From Mycobacteroides salmoniphilum (GTDB taxonomy: Bacteria; Actinomycetota; Actinomycetes; Mycobacteriales; Mycobacteriaceae), in contig NZ_CP024633.1 in assembly GCF_004924335.1 (NCBI RefSeq), positions 1,612,001 through 1,676,000 of the forward strand: DNA of 64,000 bases, given 5' to 3'. A model generated the notes under the pieces. The model was not told the DNA's origin and made no database searches. It was given only the letters and a program-made list of their open reading frames with translations. The number at the start of each line of letters is the position of its first letter. Position 1 is the first letter of the stretch. The translations under genes and the position numbers were made by a program. This document shows, piece by piece, positions 36,408 through 47,855 of this stretch.

Positions 36408-36809
36408 TCAGCTCTTGTTGGCGACCAGCCGGCTCACCAGGAAACCGATGTAGGCAAGGCCGCCAAGGCTACCCACGATGCGGGTACGCCGGAACGCCAG
36501 TGCGAGTCCGAGCAACAGCTCGGTGACGCCGTTCTGGTAGACCCAGCGGCGGGTGTCCTCCGGGAAGGCGACCTTGGAGATGGACTCGAACGGCTGGGGC
36601 GCGACGAAATGCGCAACGCCGGTGGCGGCCAGGCCCGCGCCGCCCGCCCGGAATCCGATACCGGTAAGGCGAACACCGAGGCGAACCAGAGTCTGGATGA
36701 GCGCCGACAGCCGCTGGAACAGGCTTGGGCCGACCTTGGTCGTGACGAGCGTCGCGGTCGGCTGACCGTCGACAAGCAACTTGAGTGCCTTCTTACGCCG
36801 CAGTGCCAT
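36408..36809 (-). CDS. Small DoxX-like membrane protein
   Basis: A 133-residue protein, MALRRKKALKLLVDGQP..., with about three hydrophobic segments (GVRLTGIGFRAGGAGLAATGVAHF, VYQNGVTELLLGLALAF, IVGSLGGLAYIGFLV). The GVAHFVAPQPFE and WVYQNGVTELLLG blocks recall the DoxX family. Role unknown; it lies downstream of the accD6 unit in the same direction, 59 bases after the hydrolase gene. Confidence 0.7.
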   Translation of the reverse strand: MALRRKKALKLLVDGQPTATLVTTKVGPSLFQRLSALIQTLVRLGVRLTGIGFRAGGAGLAATGVAHFVAPQPFESISKVAFPEDTRRWVYQNGVTELLLGLALAFRRTRIVGSLGGLAYIGFLVSRLVANKS

Positions 36810-36868
36810 TCCCCAGACTCCCTTGTCGATTATGTGAATGAAACGTCACTCTAACAGTAGGGAGGTGG

Positions 36869-37702
36869 CTAGGCATCGGCTTGTCGAGCGGTGACGTCGA
36901 TGCCGAACGTCTCCACCAGGAAACTCACGATCGCGGGTGTCACCCGGCGCGGCCAGAACCGCAAGGTGGCCAACGTTCCGGCCGAAACTACTTGCGCACC
37001 AACGATATCGATGGCGAGGTTGTGTGCGTCGGCCGCCGGATGTAGCGGGTCCGCGGTGAGCGCGAGAATCATCGTCGGCGCAATCACGGCCCGGCGCACC
37101 GCGCGTGGCGGTGCCATCCGGCCCACCAGCATGCCCTTCATGAATGCCGCGGAACGTGACGGGGGAGCCGTCAGGAATTCGCGCAGCAAGCCGAGGGTGG
37201 GTTGTTCAGTTTCGGGGAAGGATCGGGCCACCGCGCCGACCAGCCACACCAGCGGCCGCCCAAGGGTGAAGAGGGTGAGCCCGGCAGACCACAGGTAACC
37301 GGCGGCGCCGATACCCCGCTCCAGGAATGGCCCCTCCAGCAGCAGGCCGGCCACCCGCTCGGGTGCCCATGCCGCCGCCTCCACCGAGATGTTCGCGCCG
37401 ATGGAGGTGCCGCCGAGCACCGCGCGTTCGATGCCGAGGGCATCCAGCGCGCCAATGAGCTGGCGCCCCAGCGCCTGCGAGTTGTAGCGGTCGGGCTCCA
37501 GCGGGTGCTCGTCGGCGGTAGTGCCGAGTAGATCCAGGCAGATCACCCGAAAGCCGCGCTCGGCCAACTCCTTGGCCCAGGCGTGCTCCAAATAATGCGA
37601 GGTGAGGAAGGCGTGTGACAGCACCACAACACGGTCCCCGGAACCGAACTGGCGATAAGCCAGCCGGTGTCCGTCGACGGTGAGTGTGGTGCCGACCGTC
37701 AC
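36869..37702 (-). CDS. Alpha/beta hydrolase coupled to accD6
   Basis: A 277-residue hydrolase starting MTVGTTLTVDGHRLAYRQFGSG. HAFLTSHYLEH is the oxyanion region and AVLGGTSIGANISVEAAAW the nucleophile elbow (Ser of GTSIGA). The expected catalytic His near the C-terminus is not evident: the end, SAGTLATLRFWPRRVTPAIVSFLVETF, lacks the usual GH. Its start overlaps the accD6 stop by four bases, so it is co-translated with FAS-II genes. An acyl-ester or thioester substrate is guessed from context only. Confidence 0.85.
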   Translation of the reverse strand: MTVGTTLTVDGHRLAYRQFGSGDRVVVLSHAFLTSHYLEHAWAKELAERGFRVICLDLLGTTADEHPLEPDRYNSQALGRQLIGALDALGIERAVLGGTSIGANISVEAAAWAPERVAGLLLEGPFLERGIGAAGYLWSAGLTLFTLGRPLVWLVGAVARSFPETEQPTLGLLREFLTAPPSRSAAFMKGMLVGRMAPPRAVRRAVIAPTMILALTADPLHPAADAHNLAIDIVGAQVVSAGTLATLRFWPRRVTPAIVSFLVETFGIDVTARQADA

Positions 37703-39120
37703 AGCGGGATGTTCTTGTGCCGGCCGCGCCGCGACGGCGCTTCGGCGAGTGCGCGGGTGAGGACGGCGCGGGTTTGTGAGGGTTCGATTTCTTCGTCGAC
37801 GACGCCGATTTCGATGGCGCGGTCCACGCCGCCGGCGATGCGTTCGTGTTCGAGGGCGAGTTCTTCGTGGAGGGCTTCGCGTTCGTCTGCGGGGGCGGCG
37901 GCGAGTTGTTTTTTGTGCAGGATGCCGACGGCGGCTTTGGCGCCCATGACGGCGACTTCGGCGTCGGGCCAGGCGAAGACTTTGGTGGCCCCTAGTGAGC
38001 GTGAGTTCATGGCGATGTAGGCCCCGCCATAGATTTTGCGGGTCACCAGGGTGACGCGGGGCACGGTGGCTTCACCGAAGGCGTGCAGCAGTTTGGCGCC
38101 GCGGCGCACGACTCCGCCCCATTCCTGGCCGACGCCGGGTAGGTAGCCGGGTACGTCCACGAGCACGATCAGTGGGATGCCGAAGGCGTTGCATAGGCGT
38201 ACGAAACGTGCTGCTTTTTCGGCGCTTTCGGAGTTCAGGCAGCCGCCCAGGCGCAGTGGGTTGTTGGCCAGGACTCCGACGCTGCGTCCGGCCAGGCGGC
38301 CCAGGCCGATGACCATGGAGGGGGCCCATTTGCCTTGGAACTCTTCGAACGGGTCATCGGCGTCGAGCAGGGCGTTGACGATGGGGTGTACGTCGTAGGC
38401 GCGTTTGGCTGATGCGGGCAGCAGTGCGCGTAGGTCGGTGTGATCGGATTCGGCGCGGCCGCGATCGAAAACGCCTTGCTGGCAAAAGAAGCCGATCAGT
38501 TTGCGCCCGCGGGCGTAGGAGTCCAGTTCGTCGTCGGCCACGATGTGGCAGACCCCGGATTTTTTGTGGTGGGCTTCGGGGCCGCCCAGGGTGGCCATGT
38601 CGACGTCTTCGCCGGTCACCGAGCGCACCACGTCCGGGCCGGTGACGAACACGCGGCTTTGGGGGGCCATGATGATGACGTCGGTCAGGGCGGGGCCGTA
38701 GGCGGCACCGCCAGCGGCGAATCCGACCACGATCGAGATCTGCGGGATGTAACCGGAGGCCCGGATCATGGCCTCAAAGACCAGCCCGACCGCGTGCAGG
38801 GCCGAGACCCCTTCGGCCAGGCGGGCACCGCCGGAGTGCCAGATCCCCACGATGGGGCTTTGCTCCTCGATGGCGGTGTCGTAGGCGTTCACGATGTGCC
38901 GGCAGCCCTCGATACCCATGGCTCCGCCCATGACGGTGCCATCGGTGCAAAAGGCGATGGTCCTGACTCCGTTGACCGTGCCAGCGGCGGCCAGCACACC
39001 CGAGCGATCACGCTCATGCAGCAACTCCACCGTGCCGTCATCGAAGAACATGTTCAGACGCAGCAACGGATCACGCGGATCGAGCGATTCGTCGATGGCC
39101 TCGGGAGCCAGGATCGTCAT
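37699..39120 (-). CDS. accD6: Acetyl/propionyl-CoA carboxylase beta subunit AccD6
   Basis: A 473-residue carboxyltransferase. EGCRHIVNAYDTAIEEQSP, GSVGGARLAEG-type IWHSGGARLAEG, VVGFAAGGAAYGPALTDVIIMAP and YGGAYIAMNSRSLGATKVFAWP are the CoA-binding and oxyanion blocks. It makes malonyl-CoA (with AccA3) that feeds FabD and KasA. It lies at the end of the FAS-II operon in mycobacteria; here it directly follows kasA with an 18-base gap. Confidence 0.96.
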   Translation of the reverse strand: MTILAPEAIDESLDPRDPLLRLNMFFDDGTVELLHERDRSGVLAAAGTVNGVRTIAFCTDGTVMGGAMGIEGCRHIVNAYDTAIEEQSPIVGIWHSGGARLAEGVSALHAVGLVFEAMIRASGYIPQISIVVGFAAGGAAYGPALTDVIIMAPQSRVFVTGPDVVRSVTGEDVDMATLGGPEAHHKKSGVCHIVADDELDSYARGRKLIGFFCQQGVFDRGRAESDHTDLRALLPASAKRAYDVHPIVNALLDADDPFEEFQGKWAPSMVIGLGRLAGRSVGVLANNPLRLGGCLNSESAEKAARFVRLCNAFGIPLIVLVDVPGYLPGVGQEWGGVVRRGAKLLHAFGEATVPRVTLVTRKIYGGAYIAMNSRSLGATKVFAWPDAEVAVMGAKAAVGILHKKQLAAAPADEREALHEELALEHERIAGGVDRAIEIGVVDEEIEPSQTRAVLTRALAEAPSRRGRHKNIPL

Positions 39121-39138
39121 CTTGAGCCTCTCTGGTGC

Positions 39139-40392
39139 TTAATACTTGCCAAAGGCAAGCGCAACGTTGTGCCCGCCGAATCCGAACGAGTTATTGATTG
39201 CGTATTTAAAATCCCCGTGTCGTGGCTCGCCCGCAACGACATCCAGGTCGATTTCGGGATCAAGGTTGTCAAGATTGAGCGTCGGCGGGATAACGCCGTC
39301 GCGCAGCGCGAGCACGGTGAGCACCGATTCCAGGGCGCCGACGGCGCCAATCGAGTGACCCAGTGCCGACTTGGGCGCGTAGACCGCGGCGTGCTGCACA
39401 CCGGCGACATGGATGGCGTTGGCCTCGGCGATATCGCCGATCGGGGTGGCCGTGCCGTGCGCGTTGATGTGGTCAATGTCCTTGGGGGACAAGCCTGCTG
39501 TCTGAATCGCACGGGTCATCGCCGCACCGGCGCGCACACCGTCGGGGCCCGGGGCCACCATGTGGTACGCGTCGGAGGTGATGCCTGCGCCCATCACGCG
39601 GGCCAGGATCTGCGCGCCGCGAGCCTTGGCGTGCTCCTCGGTCTCGATGACCATGAGCGCACCGGCTTCGCCGAACACGAATCCGTCGCGGTCCTTGTCG
39701 AACGGGCGAGAAGCCTTCTCCGGCTCGTCATTTCGTGTCGACATGGCACGCATCATGGAGAACGCGGCAATCGGCAGGGCCTCGATCATGCCCTCCACGC
39801 CACCGCAGACGACCATGTCGGCATCGCCCATCACGATCTGGCGCCATGCGTGTGCGATGGCTTCCGAGCCGGAGGAACACGCCGACACCGGCGTGATGAC
39901 GCCCGCGCGGGCGCCGATCTCCAGGCCCACCACTGCGGCGGCACCGTTGGGCATACACATCTGTACGGCGAGCGGCGAAACCTTGCGAATGCCATGTTCA
40001 TTCATGGTGTCGTAGGTTTCGACGATGCGCTCGCCACCGCCGAGCCCGGTACCGATGACGACCGCGAGGCGGTCCTTGTCGATGTCATCGGGCGTGCCGG
40101 CGTTCTGCCACACCTGACGGCCTACGAGCAGCGCCATGCGCTGCACGTAGGCCATCCGGCGAAGCTCCAGCCGGGTCATGTGGGTATCGATGGGCTCCTT
40201 GAGGTGCCCACCGATCCACACGGGCAGACCGAACTTCTCGACGAATTCGTCCTCGAGAACCTCGATACCGCTTTCCCCGGCGATGAGTCCCTTCCACGTG
40301 CCCTCGATGTCAGGCGCGATAGAGGTCGTTGCGGCGAGAGCCGTCACAACGACATTGGGGAAGCCACCGTTTGCAGTGGAAGGGGTTGTCAC
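39139..40392 (-). CDS. kasA: Beta-ketoacyl-ACP synthase KasA
   Basis: A 417-residue condensing enzyme. The catalytic Cys172 is in [16 protein letters not shown]; the two histidines are in [12 protein letters not shown] and [18 protein letters not shown]. It extends acyl-AcpM with malonyl-AcpM in the mycolic-acid FAS-II cycle and is a target of thiolactomycin. It sits between acpM and accD6; the kasB gene found next to it in M. tuberculosis is not present. Size and C-terminus are those of KasA. Confidence 0.96.
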   Translation of the reverse strand: MTTPSTANGGFPNVVVTALAATTSIAPDIEGTWKGLIAGESGIEVLEDEFVEKFGLPVWIGGHLKEPIDTHMTRLELRRMAYVQRMALLVGRQVWQNAGTPDDIDKDRLAVVIGTGLGGGERIVETYDTMNEHGIRKVSPLAVQMCMPNGAAAVVGLEIGARAGVITPVSACSSGSEAIAHAWRQIVMGDADMVVCGGVEGMIEALPIAAFSMMRAMSTRNDEPEKASRPFDKDRDGFVFGEAGALMVIETEEHAKARGAQILARVMGAGITSDAYHMVAPGPDGVRAGAAMTRAIQTAGLSPKDIDHINAHGTATPIGDIAEANAIHVAGVQHAAVYAPKSALGHSIGAVGALESVLTVLALRDGVIPPTLNLDNLDPEIDLDVVAGEPRHGDFKYAINNSFGFGGHNVALAFGKY

Positions 40393-40397
40393 TGGTC

Positions 40398-40697
40398 CTA
40401 GCCCTCCAGCTGCGCGCGGATGTTGGCTGCGGCCTCGGGGTTTTCCTGCTCGAGCTTCTCGATGTAGTTGACGACATCGCCAACGGTCCGCAGACCGGCC
40501 AGATCCTCATCGGGGATCTTCACGCCGTACTTGTCCTCGGTCTGAACGGCGATCTCAACCATCGACAGCGAGTCGATGTCCAGGTCGTCGACGAACGACT
40601 TCTCGAGGGTGACCTCGGAGGGCTCGATACCGGTGACCTCTTCGATGATCTCGGCGAGACCGGCGACGATGCGATCTTTTTCTTCTGCGGTGGCCAC
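40398..40697 (-). CDS. acpM: Meromycolate acyl carrier protein AcpM
   Basis: A 99-residue acyl carrier protein. [14 protein letters not shown] holds the phosphopantetheine Ser43; the rest, [26 protein letters not shown], is near-identical to AcpM. The tail beyond the ACP fold is [20 protein letters not shown], clearly shorter than the 115-residue M. tuberculosis protein. It carries growing acyl chains between FabD, KasA and the reductases. A stem-loop lies in the 126-base gap to fabD. Confidence 0.96.
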   Translation of the reverse strand: MATAEEKDRIVAGLAEIIEEVTGIEPSEVTLEKSFVDDLDIDSLSMVEIAVQTEDKYGVKIPDEDLAGLRTVGDVVNYIEKLEQENPEAAANIRAQLEG

Positions 40698-40764
40698 TCG
40701 GTGGCTCCCTTCGGTGTTATGGACTGCAGGCGCAGCCCTGGGGTGAACTCTGATATTTGAAACT

Positions 40765-40794
40765 GGATGAGCGGGCGGCTCTGCCCACTCATCC
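40765..40794 (-). promoter_or_regulatory. Stem-loop in the fabD-acpM intercistronic gap
   Basis: GGATGAG (40765-40771) pairs with CTCATCC (40788-40794), and GGGC (40773-40776) pairs with GCCC (40783-40786), with one mismatch between and a six-base loop. On the transcribed strand no T run follows, so it is more likely an RNA processing or stability element for acpM than a terminator. Confidence 0.5.
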
Positions 40795-40823
40795 GGGGGT
40801 ACTACTTTTTGGTGGTTGGCCGC

Positions 40824-41732
40824 TTACAGCTCGGCCAGGGCGTCGAGGTCTTCGAGGGCTTTCAGTGCGTGATTGGTGACGCCACGCATCTCACGCTTGG
40901 CGATGCCGGACAACGCACCCGAGGGCGGCAGTTCGACGACGGCCTGTACGTCCGCCGTCTTGAAGTACTCGGTGCACAGGTCCCAGCGCACCGGCGAGGT
41001 GAGCTGGTTGATGAGCTTGTCCATGGCATCGGCGCCGGAGGCGACGGGAGTGCCGTCGAAGTTGGACAGCAAGGTGGTGACCGGTTCGGCCGGGGCGATC
41101 GCGGCGGCCGCGGCGGCGTAGGCCTCCTGCGCGGGAGCCATGAAGTGGGTGTGGAAGGCGCCGGCGGTGGCGAGCTGGCGGACACGCGCCTTGGCCGGGG
41201 GATCCTCGGCCAGCTTCTCCAGGGCCGTGATGCGTCCGGCGGCGACAATCTGTCCGACGGCGTTGCGGTTGGCGGGGATCAGTTCGAGGGCCTCCAGGCG
41301 CTCGAGCACCTCGGCCTCGTCGCCACCCAGCACGGCGGCCATGCCGGTCGGGTCCAGCGCGCACGCCTTGGCCATCTCAGCGCCGCGGGTGGCGGCAAGA
41401 GCGACGGCGTCGTCGGCGGAAATGACCCCGGCGATGGCGTAGGCGGCGATCTCACCGACGGAGTGGCCGGCGACCACGGTGGTCTTGGCGTTGAGGTGGC
41501 CACGCTTGGTCAGCTCGTCGTAGGCCAGCAGGGTCAGGGCGACCACCAGCGGCTGGGTGATGGAGGTATCGGTGATCTCCTCGGCGGTGGCTGTGGTTCC
41601 CAGGCGCACCAGATCGAGTCCGCTGACCTTCGACCACTGCTCAACCTGGTCGGTGGCACCGGGCAATTCGAGCCACGGGGTCAGCATGCCGGGAGTCTGG
41701 GATCCCTGTCCGGGAGCAAGCAGCGCGATCAC
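40824..41732 (-). CDS. fabD: Malonyl-CoA:ACP transacylase FabD
   Basis: A 302-residue transacylase. The nucleophile Ser91 lies in VVAGHSVGEIAAYA, the N-terminal LAPGQGSQTPGM is the oxyanion loop, and AFHTHFMAPAQEAY supplies the catalytic His. It moves malonyl groups from CoA to AcpM, feeding KasA. It is the first gene of the FAS-II operon; a MabR-type operator lies upstream. Confidence 0.96.
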   Translation of the reverse strand: MIALLAPGQGSQTPGMLTPWLELPGATDQVEQWSKVSGLDLVRLGTTATAEEITDTSITQPLVVALTLLAYDELTKRGHLNAKTTVVAGHSVGEIAAYAIAGVISADDAVALAATRGAEMAKACALDPTGMAAVLGGDEAEVLERLEALELIPANRNAVGQIVAAGRITALEKLAEDPPAKARVRQLATAGAFHTHFMAPAQEAYAAAAAAIAPAEPVTTLLSNFDGTPVASGADAMDKLINQLTSPVRWDLCTEYFKTADVQAVVELPPSGALSGIAKREMRGVTNHALKALEDLDALAEL

Positions 41733-41798
41733 GTGTTTAAGAGAACACTGTGAAGGGTGGTTTGCGCCGTGTAAGAGAAAATGAATCTTGTCTTAAGT

Positions 41799-41819
41799 AT
41801 TTGTGGGAAGTCTACAAAA
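41799..41819 (-). promoter_or_regulatory. Likely MabR operator in the fasII promoter region
   Basis: ATTTGT (41799-41804) and ACAAAA (41814-41819) form a TTTGT-N9-ACAAA inverted repeat between mabR and fabD. On the fabD strand it overlaps a TTGTAG-like -35 region. MabR is known to bind the fasII promoter of mycobacteria; matching this exact site to it is inference. Confidence 0.5.
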
Positions 41820-41891
41820 AGGCATCCATTGCGACCCGATCTATACCGTCTCGCAATGTGGGACCTCGCAGGTGACCGGTCAGTAACCGTT

Positions 41892-43172
41892 CTAAGCCTT
41901 GATGACGTTGATTGTGACTGGCGTGATTCCTGGTTCAGGAGTGAAAACATCCGCGTGGTCCTGGGCCAGTCTGCCGACGGTTGCCGCGACTCGCAAGACA
42001 TAGGCATCACGCGGGGACGTTGGGTCTCTTCCGGTGAAATCGGTGATTCGCTTGAGTCGATAACGGACGGTATTCGGGTGAACAAACAGTGCGCGCGCGC
42101 ACGCCTCGATGGCGCCCCCGGAATCTAAGTAAGCGTCCAGGGTTTCGGTGAGCGCCGGGCCGGCATCGGCGAGTGGGCGCATCACTTCGGTGTTGAGGGA
42201 CGCGATGGCCGCCTTATCGCCCAGGAGCGCACGTTCGGGCAGCAGCTCGCGCGATGACACCGGACGAGGGGCGCCGCGCCACCCCGATACCGCGTCCATA
42301 CCCGAAAGTGCCTCCACGGCGCTGTTGTGCGACGCGCTCAGCGTTCCGGAGGTGGGGCCCACGACGACCGGACCGTCGGAGAAGACCTTGATCAGGTCTG
42401 CCAGGAACTTGTCGTGTGTGGTGAACGTGCCCGACACGATGGTCAGCAGCCGGGTGCCCTGGATGACGGCGAGTGCTCCACGCCCGTGGCGCTGTGCCAC
42501 CTCGTGCACCAGCGTTGTCGATGTCGCGATGTTTTCTGGCCGGGGGGTGCCGACGATGACGGTCGCCGGCGCGGTGGTGTCCCAGTTCAGGGCCGCCGCG
42601 CGCGAGAGCATGTCCGGTCCGGTGTCGCCGCGCACCACCGCGTCGACCACCGTCGCTTCCAGCCGGGAGTCCCAGGCGCCCCGGGTTTCCGCCGCCTCGG
42701 CGTAGGCGCTGGCAGCTCCGAAGGCAAGGTCACGGCTGTAGCGCAGGATGCCCTCGGTGAGCGTCACCAGCTGCTCGTCGTTGCGGGCGAGCAGGGGCAG
42801 CACCTCTTCGAAAAACTCCATCGCGGTGCGCACCATGTCGACGGAATGGCGCAACGCGATGCGTTTGGCGAGGTCCTGGGGTACCACCTCAAAGGCCTGC
42901 ATGGTGAAGCCGACAGTGCCCTCGGGGTCGCGGATCCACTCGACGAAATTGTTGATCGCCGTCTGGACCACCAGCGCCACGCTGGAGCGTTGTGAGGCCT
43001 CCAGGTCGGCGAAGAACGGCAGCCGGTCCTCCATGACGTGTACGGCCTCGGTGGAGAGGCGTCCGGAAAACTGCTTGATCCGGTGCAGTAGCGCCTCGGG
43101 CACCTCGGCCCGCTCCCGCGGGGGCCGGGCGGCGCGAAACCCACGCAGCGCGCTCACCGAATTGTCGGCCAT
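41892..43172 (-). CDS. mabR: MabR, PucR/CdaR-type regulator of FAS-II
   Basis: A 426-residue regulator just upstream of fabD. The C-terminal helix-turn-helix, SGGAIEACARALFVHPNTVRYRLKRITDFTGRDP, is that of PucR/CdaR proteins; the N-terminal half is helical (LLHRIKQFSGRLSTEAVHVMEDRLPF, YSRDLAFGAASAYAEAAE). The position matches Rv2242 (MabR), reported to bind the fasII promoter and sense long acyl-CoA. Confidence 0.92.
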   Translation of the reverse strand: MADNSVSALRGFRAARPPRERAEVPEALLHRIKQFSGRLSTEAVHVMEDRLPFFADLEASQRSSVALVVQTAINNFVEWIRDPEGTVGFTMQAFEVVPQDLAKRIALRHSVDMVRTAMEFFEEVLPLLARNDEQLVTLTEGILRYSRDLAFGAASAYAEAAETRGAWDSRLEATVVDAVVRGDTGPDMLSRAAALNWDTTAPATVIVGTPRPENIATSTTLVHEVAQRHGRGALAVIQGTRLLTIVSGTFTTHDKFLADLIKVFSDGPVVVGPTSGTLSASHNSAVEALSGMDAVSGWRGAPRPVSSRELLPERALLGDKAAIASLNTEVMRPLADAGPALTETLDAYLDSGGAIEACARALFVHPNTVRYRLKRITDFTGRDPTSPRDAYVLRVAATVGRLAQDHADVFTPEPGITPVTINVIKA

Positions 43173-43228
43173 CCCTAAAAGGTACCCCGGATTCCTGGTG
43201 GGAACCGCTAAATGTCTGCACTTTTGGG

Positions 43229-43858
43229 TCAGGTGCGCAGTTTGCGCCGAATACCTTCGATGGCCAGCTCGAGGCTGTCGCGCAGGACGGTGATGTCCAT
43301 GGTCGCCCGCCCCATCAACATGCCGCCCTGCAGGGTGGCAAGGATTGTCGCGGCCAGCCGCTGGGGATCTTCGGTGCGGTCAAGGTCGCCGCGATCCTGC
43401 ATCCGGGTTAAACCGTCGGCAAGCAATGACTGCCATTGGTGAAACGCGGCGGCGAGCGCGGGCTGATACGCCGGATCGTTCTTGAGTTCGGCGGCCATGC
43501 TGCCCAACGGGCACCCGAACGGGCCATCGGGCACTTCGTGCATGGTCAAGATCGCCTGGGCCCACTGCTCAACACCCTCCATCGAGTCGATCTGGGCGAG
43601 TGTCGGCTGTGCCTGCAGGACGAGCTCGGTCTGACGTTCGAGGACGGCCTTCACCAAGTCGGACTTGTCCTTGAAATAGTGGTACAGCTGCGACTTGCCG
43701 GTATGGGAGGCGGCCAGGATGTCGTCGAGACTGGTTGCGGTGACGCCCTTTTGGTACATCATCTGGGCGGCCGCATCGACGATGGCCGCCCGGGTGCGGC
43801 GTCCGTGCGCGGTCGCGGGCAGCTTGGCGGCGCTTTGGGGTGACGACTTACCTACCAT
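43229..43858 (-). CDS. TetR-family regulator of the DM13-DoxX cassette
   Basis: A 209-residue regulator starting MVGKSSPQSAAKLPATAHGRRTR. HTH: TATSLDDILAASHTGKSQLYHYFKDKSDLVKAV. It is the last gene of a leftward DM13-DoxX-TetR unit and overlaps the DoxX gene by a few bases (43848-43858). A 20-base perfect palindrome at 44818 just upstream of the unit fits its operator, so it should repress its own operon. Confidence 0.88.
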   Translation of the reverse strand: MVGKSSPQSAAKLPATAHGRRTRAAIVDAAAQMMYQKGVTATSLDDILAASHTGKSQLYHYFKDKSDLVKAVLERQTELVLQAQPTLAQIDSMEGVEQWAQAILTMHEVPDGPFGCPLGSMAAELKNDPAYQPALAAAFHQWQSLLADGLTRMQDRGDLDRTEDPQRLAATILATLQGGMLMGRATMDITVLRDSLELAIEGIRRKLRT

Positions 43859-44330
43859 CCCGAACAACATTAGCTCTGACCTTGGCGCGTCTGAGTGGCC
43901 GTATGGAGTAGTGACCGCTTGCCGCCGGAAACGCGATGATCAGCGCCGACAGCGCCGCCATCACCGGATATTGGCTGATCAGTTGGTCTGAGGTCCAGTA
44001 GGTCACGAGCGTCAACAGCGAAATCATGGCCGCGGGTCGGGGAAACAGCCCCAGGATCAGGATTGCCCCGAGTGCCGTCTCCAACAGGGGGATGGCGACA
44101 CCGAAAAGGCCCGGCCACGCGTACAGGGTGTTATCCGAGACTGCCGTGAAGTAGTCCGGTATGCGGGAGTTGGACCGGGCGCTGTGCGCGATGAGCAGGA
44201 TGTCGACCCTGCCGAAGCCTGCGCTGTACTTGAAAAGGCCCTCGTGTAGCCACAGTGCGCCCAGCGCCACCCTTGCCACGCCGAGGGCGATCGGCGCGGC
44301 AAGGGCGATCCATCGTGCGGGGGTTCTCAC
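43848..44330 (-). CDS. DoxX-family membrane protein
   Basis: A 160-residue, four-helix protein: IALAAPIALGVARVALGALWLHEGLFKY is the DoxX start, followed by VAIPLLETALGAILILGLF and MISLLTLVTYWTSDQLI. DoxX proteins in mycobacteria form a redox complex with SodA and SseA, or take part in electron transfer. The four-base overlap with the DM13 gene and the link to a DM13 domain (a proposed electron-transfer domain) point to envelope redox work. Confidence 0.88.
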   Translation of the reverse strand: MRTPARWIALAAPIALGVARVALGALWLHEGLFKYSAGFGRVDILLIAHSARSNSRIPDYFTAVSDNTLYAWPGLFGVAIPLLETALGAILILGLFPRPAAMISLLTLVTYWTSDQLISQYPVMAALSALIIAFPAASGHYSIRPLRRAKVRANVVRDGR

Positions 44331-44779
44331 ATCAAGGCCGCCGCGCCGAAGGCCTCTTTGGCCTTATCGCAGTTGATGAGGACGGTGTCGTACATCGAGG
44401 TGTCGGTGCCGCTGAGGTCGAATGTCTGCGAGGCCGTGTCGGAGGCGACCGCGCCGAGCTGTTTCCCTGTGCCCACAGCGCTCTGGTCGGACCCCTTGGT
44501 GAGATGGATGTGCAGGTCGGGGCCCTTGTCTGAAGAGAATCCCGACAAGATGACCTTCCCGTCGGCGATCGTGACGGTTCCCGAGACGTGCTTGTCGTTG
44601 AGGCCGGTGAACGAACCCGTCCGTGTTGCACCGGCCGTGGCCGGCGATGTCATGGGCTGTGACGACATTGCCTGCGGTGACTGCATGCTCGGTTGAGTGT
44701 CGCGAGAGGGCGCGTTACACGCGGCAACGGCTAAGCCGATGCCCAGAAGTGCTGTGCCAGTGAGAACTGTGAACCGCAT
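44327..44779 (-). CDS. DM13-domain lipoprotein
   Basis: A 150-residue lipoprotein with lipobox LAVAAC (Cys ~21) and a Ser/Met/Pro-rich linker, then a DM13 domain (TGSFTGLNDKHVSGTVTIADGKVILSGFSSDKGPDLHIHLTKG...YDTVLINCDK). Domains of this family are proposed to transfer electrons through a conserved Cys; one lies in LINCDKA. First gene of the operon with DoxX and TetR. ATG 44779 was chosen ahead of the signal peptide. Confidence 0.86.
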   Translation of the reverse strand: MRFTVLTGTALLGIGLAVAACNAPSRDTQPSMQSPQAMSSQPMTSPATAGATRTGSFTGLNDKHVSGTVTIADGKVILSGFSSDKGPDLHIHLTKGSDQSAVGTGKQLGAVASDTASQTFDLSGTDTSMYDTVLINCDKAKEAFGAAALM

Positions 44780-44817
44780 GGGGGATTCCTTTCCGAGGGT
44801 GTGAGCGAGCGATCTCG

Positions 44818-44837
44818 ATTGTACCGATCGGTACAAT
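44818..44837. promoter_or_regulatory. Perfect 20-base palindromic TetR operator
   Basis: ATTGTACCGATCGGTACAAT reads the same on both strands. It lies about 39 bases upstream of the DM13 gene, and its ACCGATCGGT core is a common TetR-family operator form. It should be the site of the cassette's own TetR protein. Confidence 0.8.
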
Positions 44838-44854
44838 TGATGTCGACGAGAAAA

Positions 44855-44916
44855 CGCGAGCAGACACGCACTGCACTGACGATCTGCGATTTATGTGCAG
44901 TACATGTCTGCTCGCG
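44855..44916 (-). terminator. Two-part hairpin terminator after aceE
   Basis: CGCGAGCAGACA (44855-44866) pairs with TGTCTGCTCGCG (44905-44916); inside, ACTGCAC (44870-44876) pairs with GTGCAGT (44895-44901). On the aceE strand the stem is followed by TTTT (44851-44854). It begins ten bases after the aceE stop and isolates the DM13 cassette from aceE transcription. Confidence 0.7.
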
Positions 44917-44925
44917 CCAGAGGGG

Positions 44926-47715
<2,790 letters not shown>

Positions 47716-47855
47716 CTTTTCTGCTCCTTAGGGGTGGGGGTGCAGATCTCAGTCACAATCAGATCGGTACCTCCATCGTGCCGCAAGTCACTTGCTACTA
47801 GCGAGTCTGGTCCAGTCACCAGGTCTGGAGCTGCCACAGCGGGTACCGTCATGAG

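Noticed and set aside
38440..40401. Long rightward open frame (about 650 codons) opposite kasA and accD6
   Set aside because: It is the antisense of two well-recognised FAS-II genes; its residues (Gly/Arg/His/Val-rich) are typical of mirror frames in high-GC DNA.
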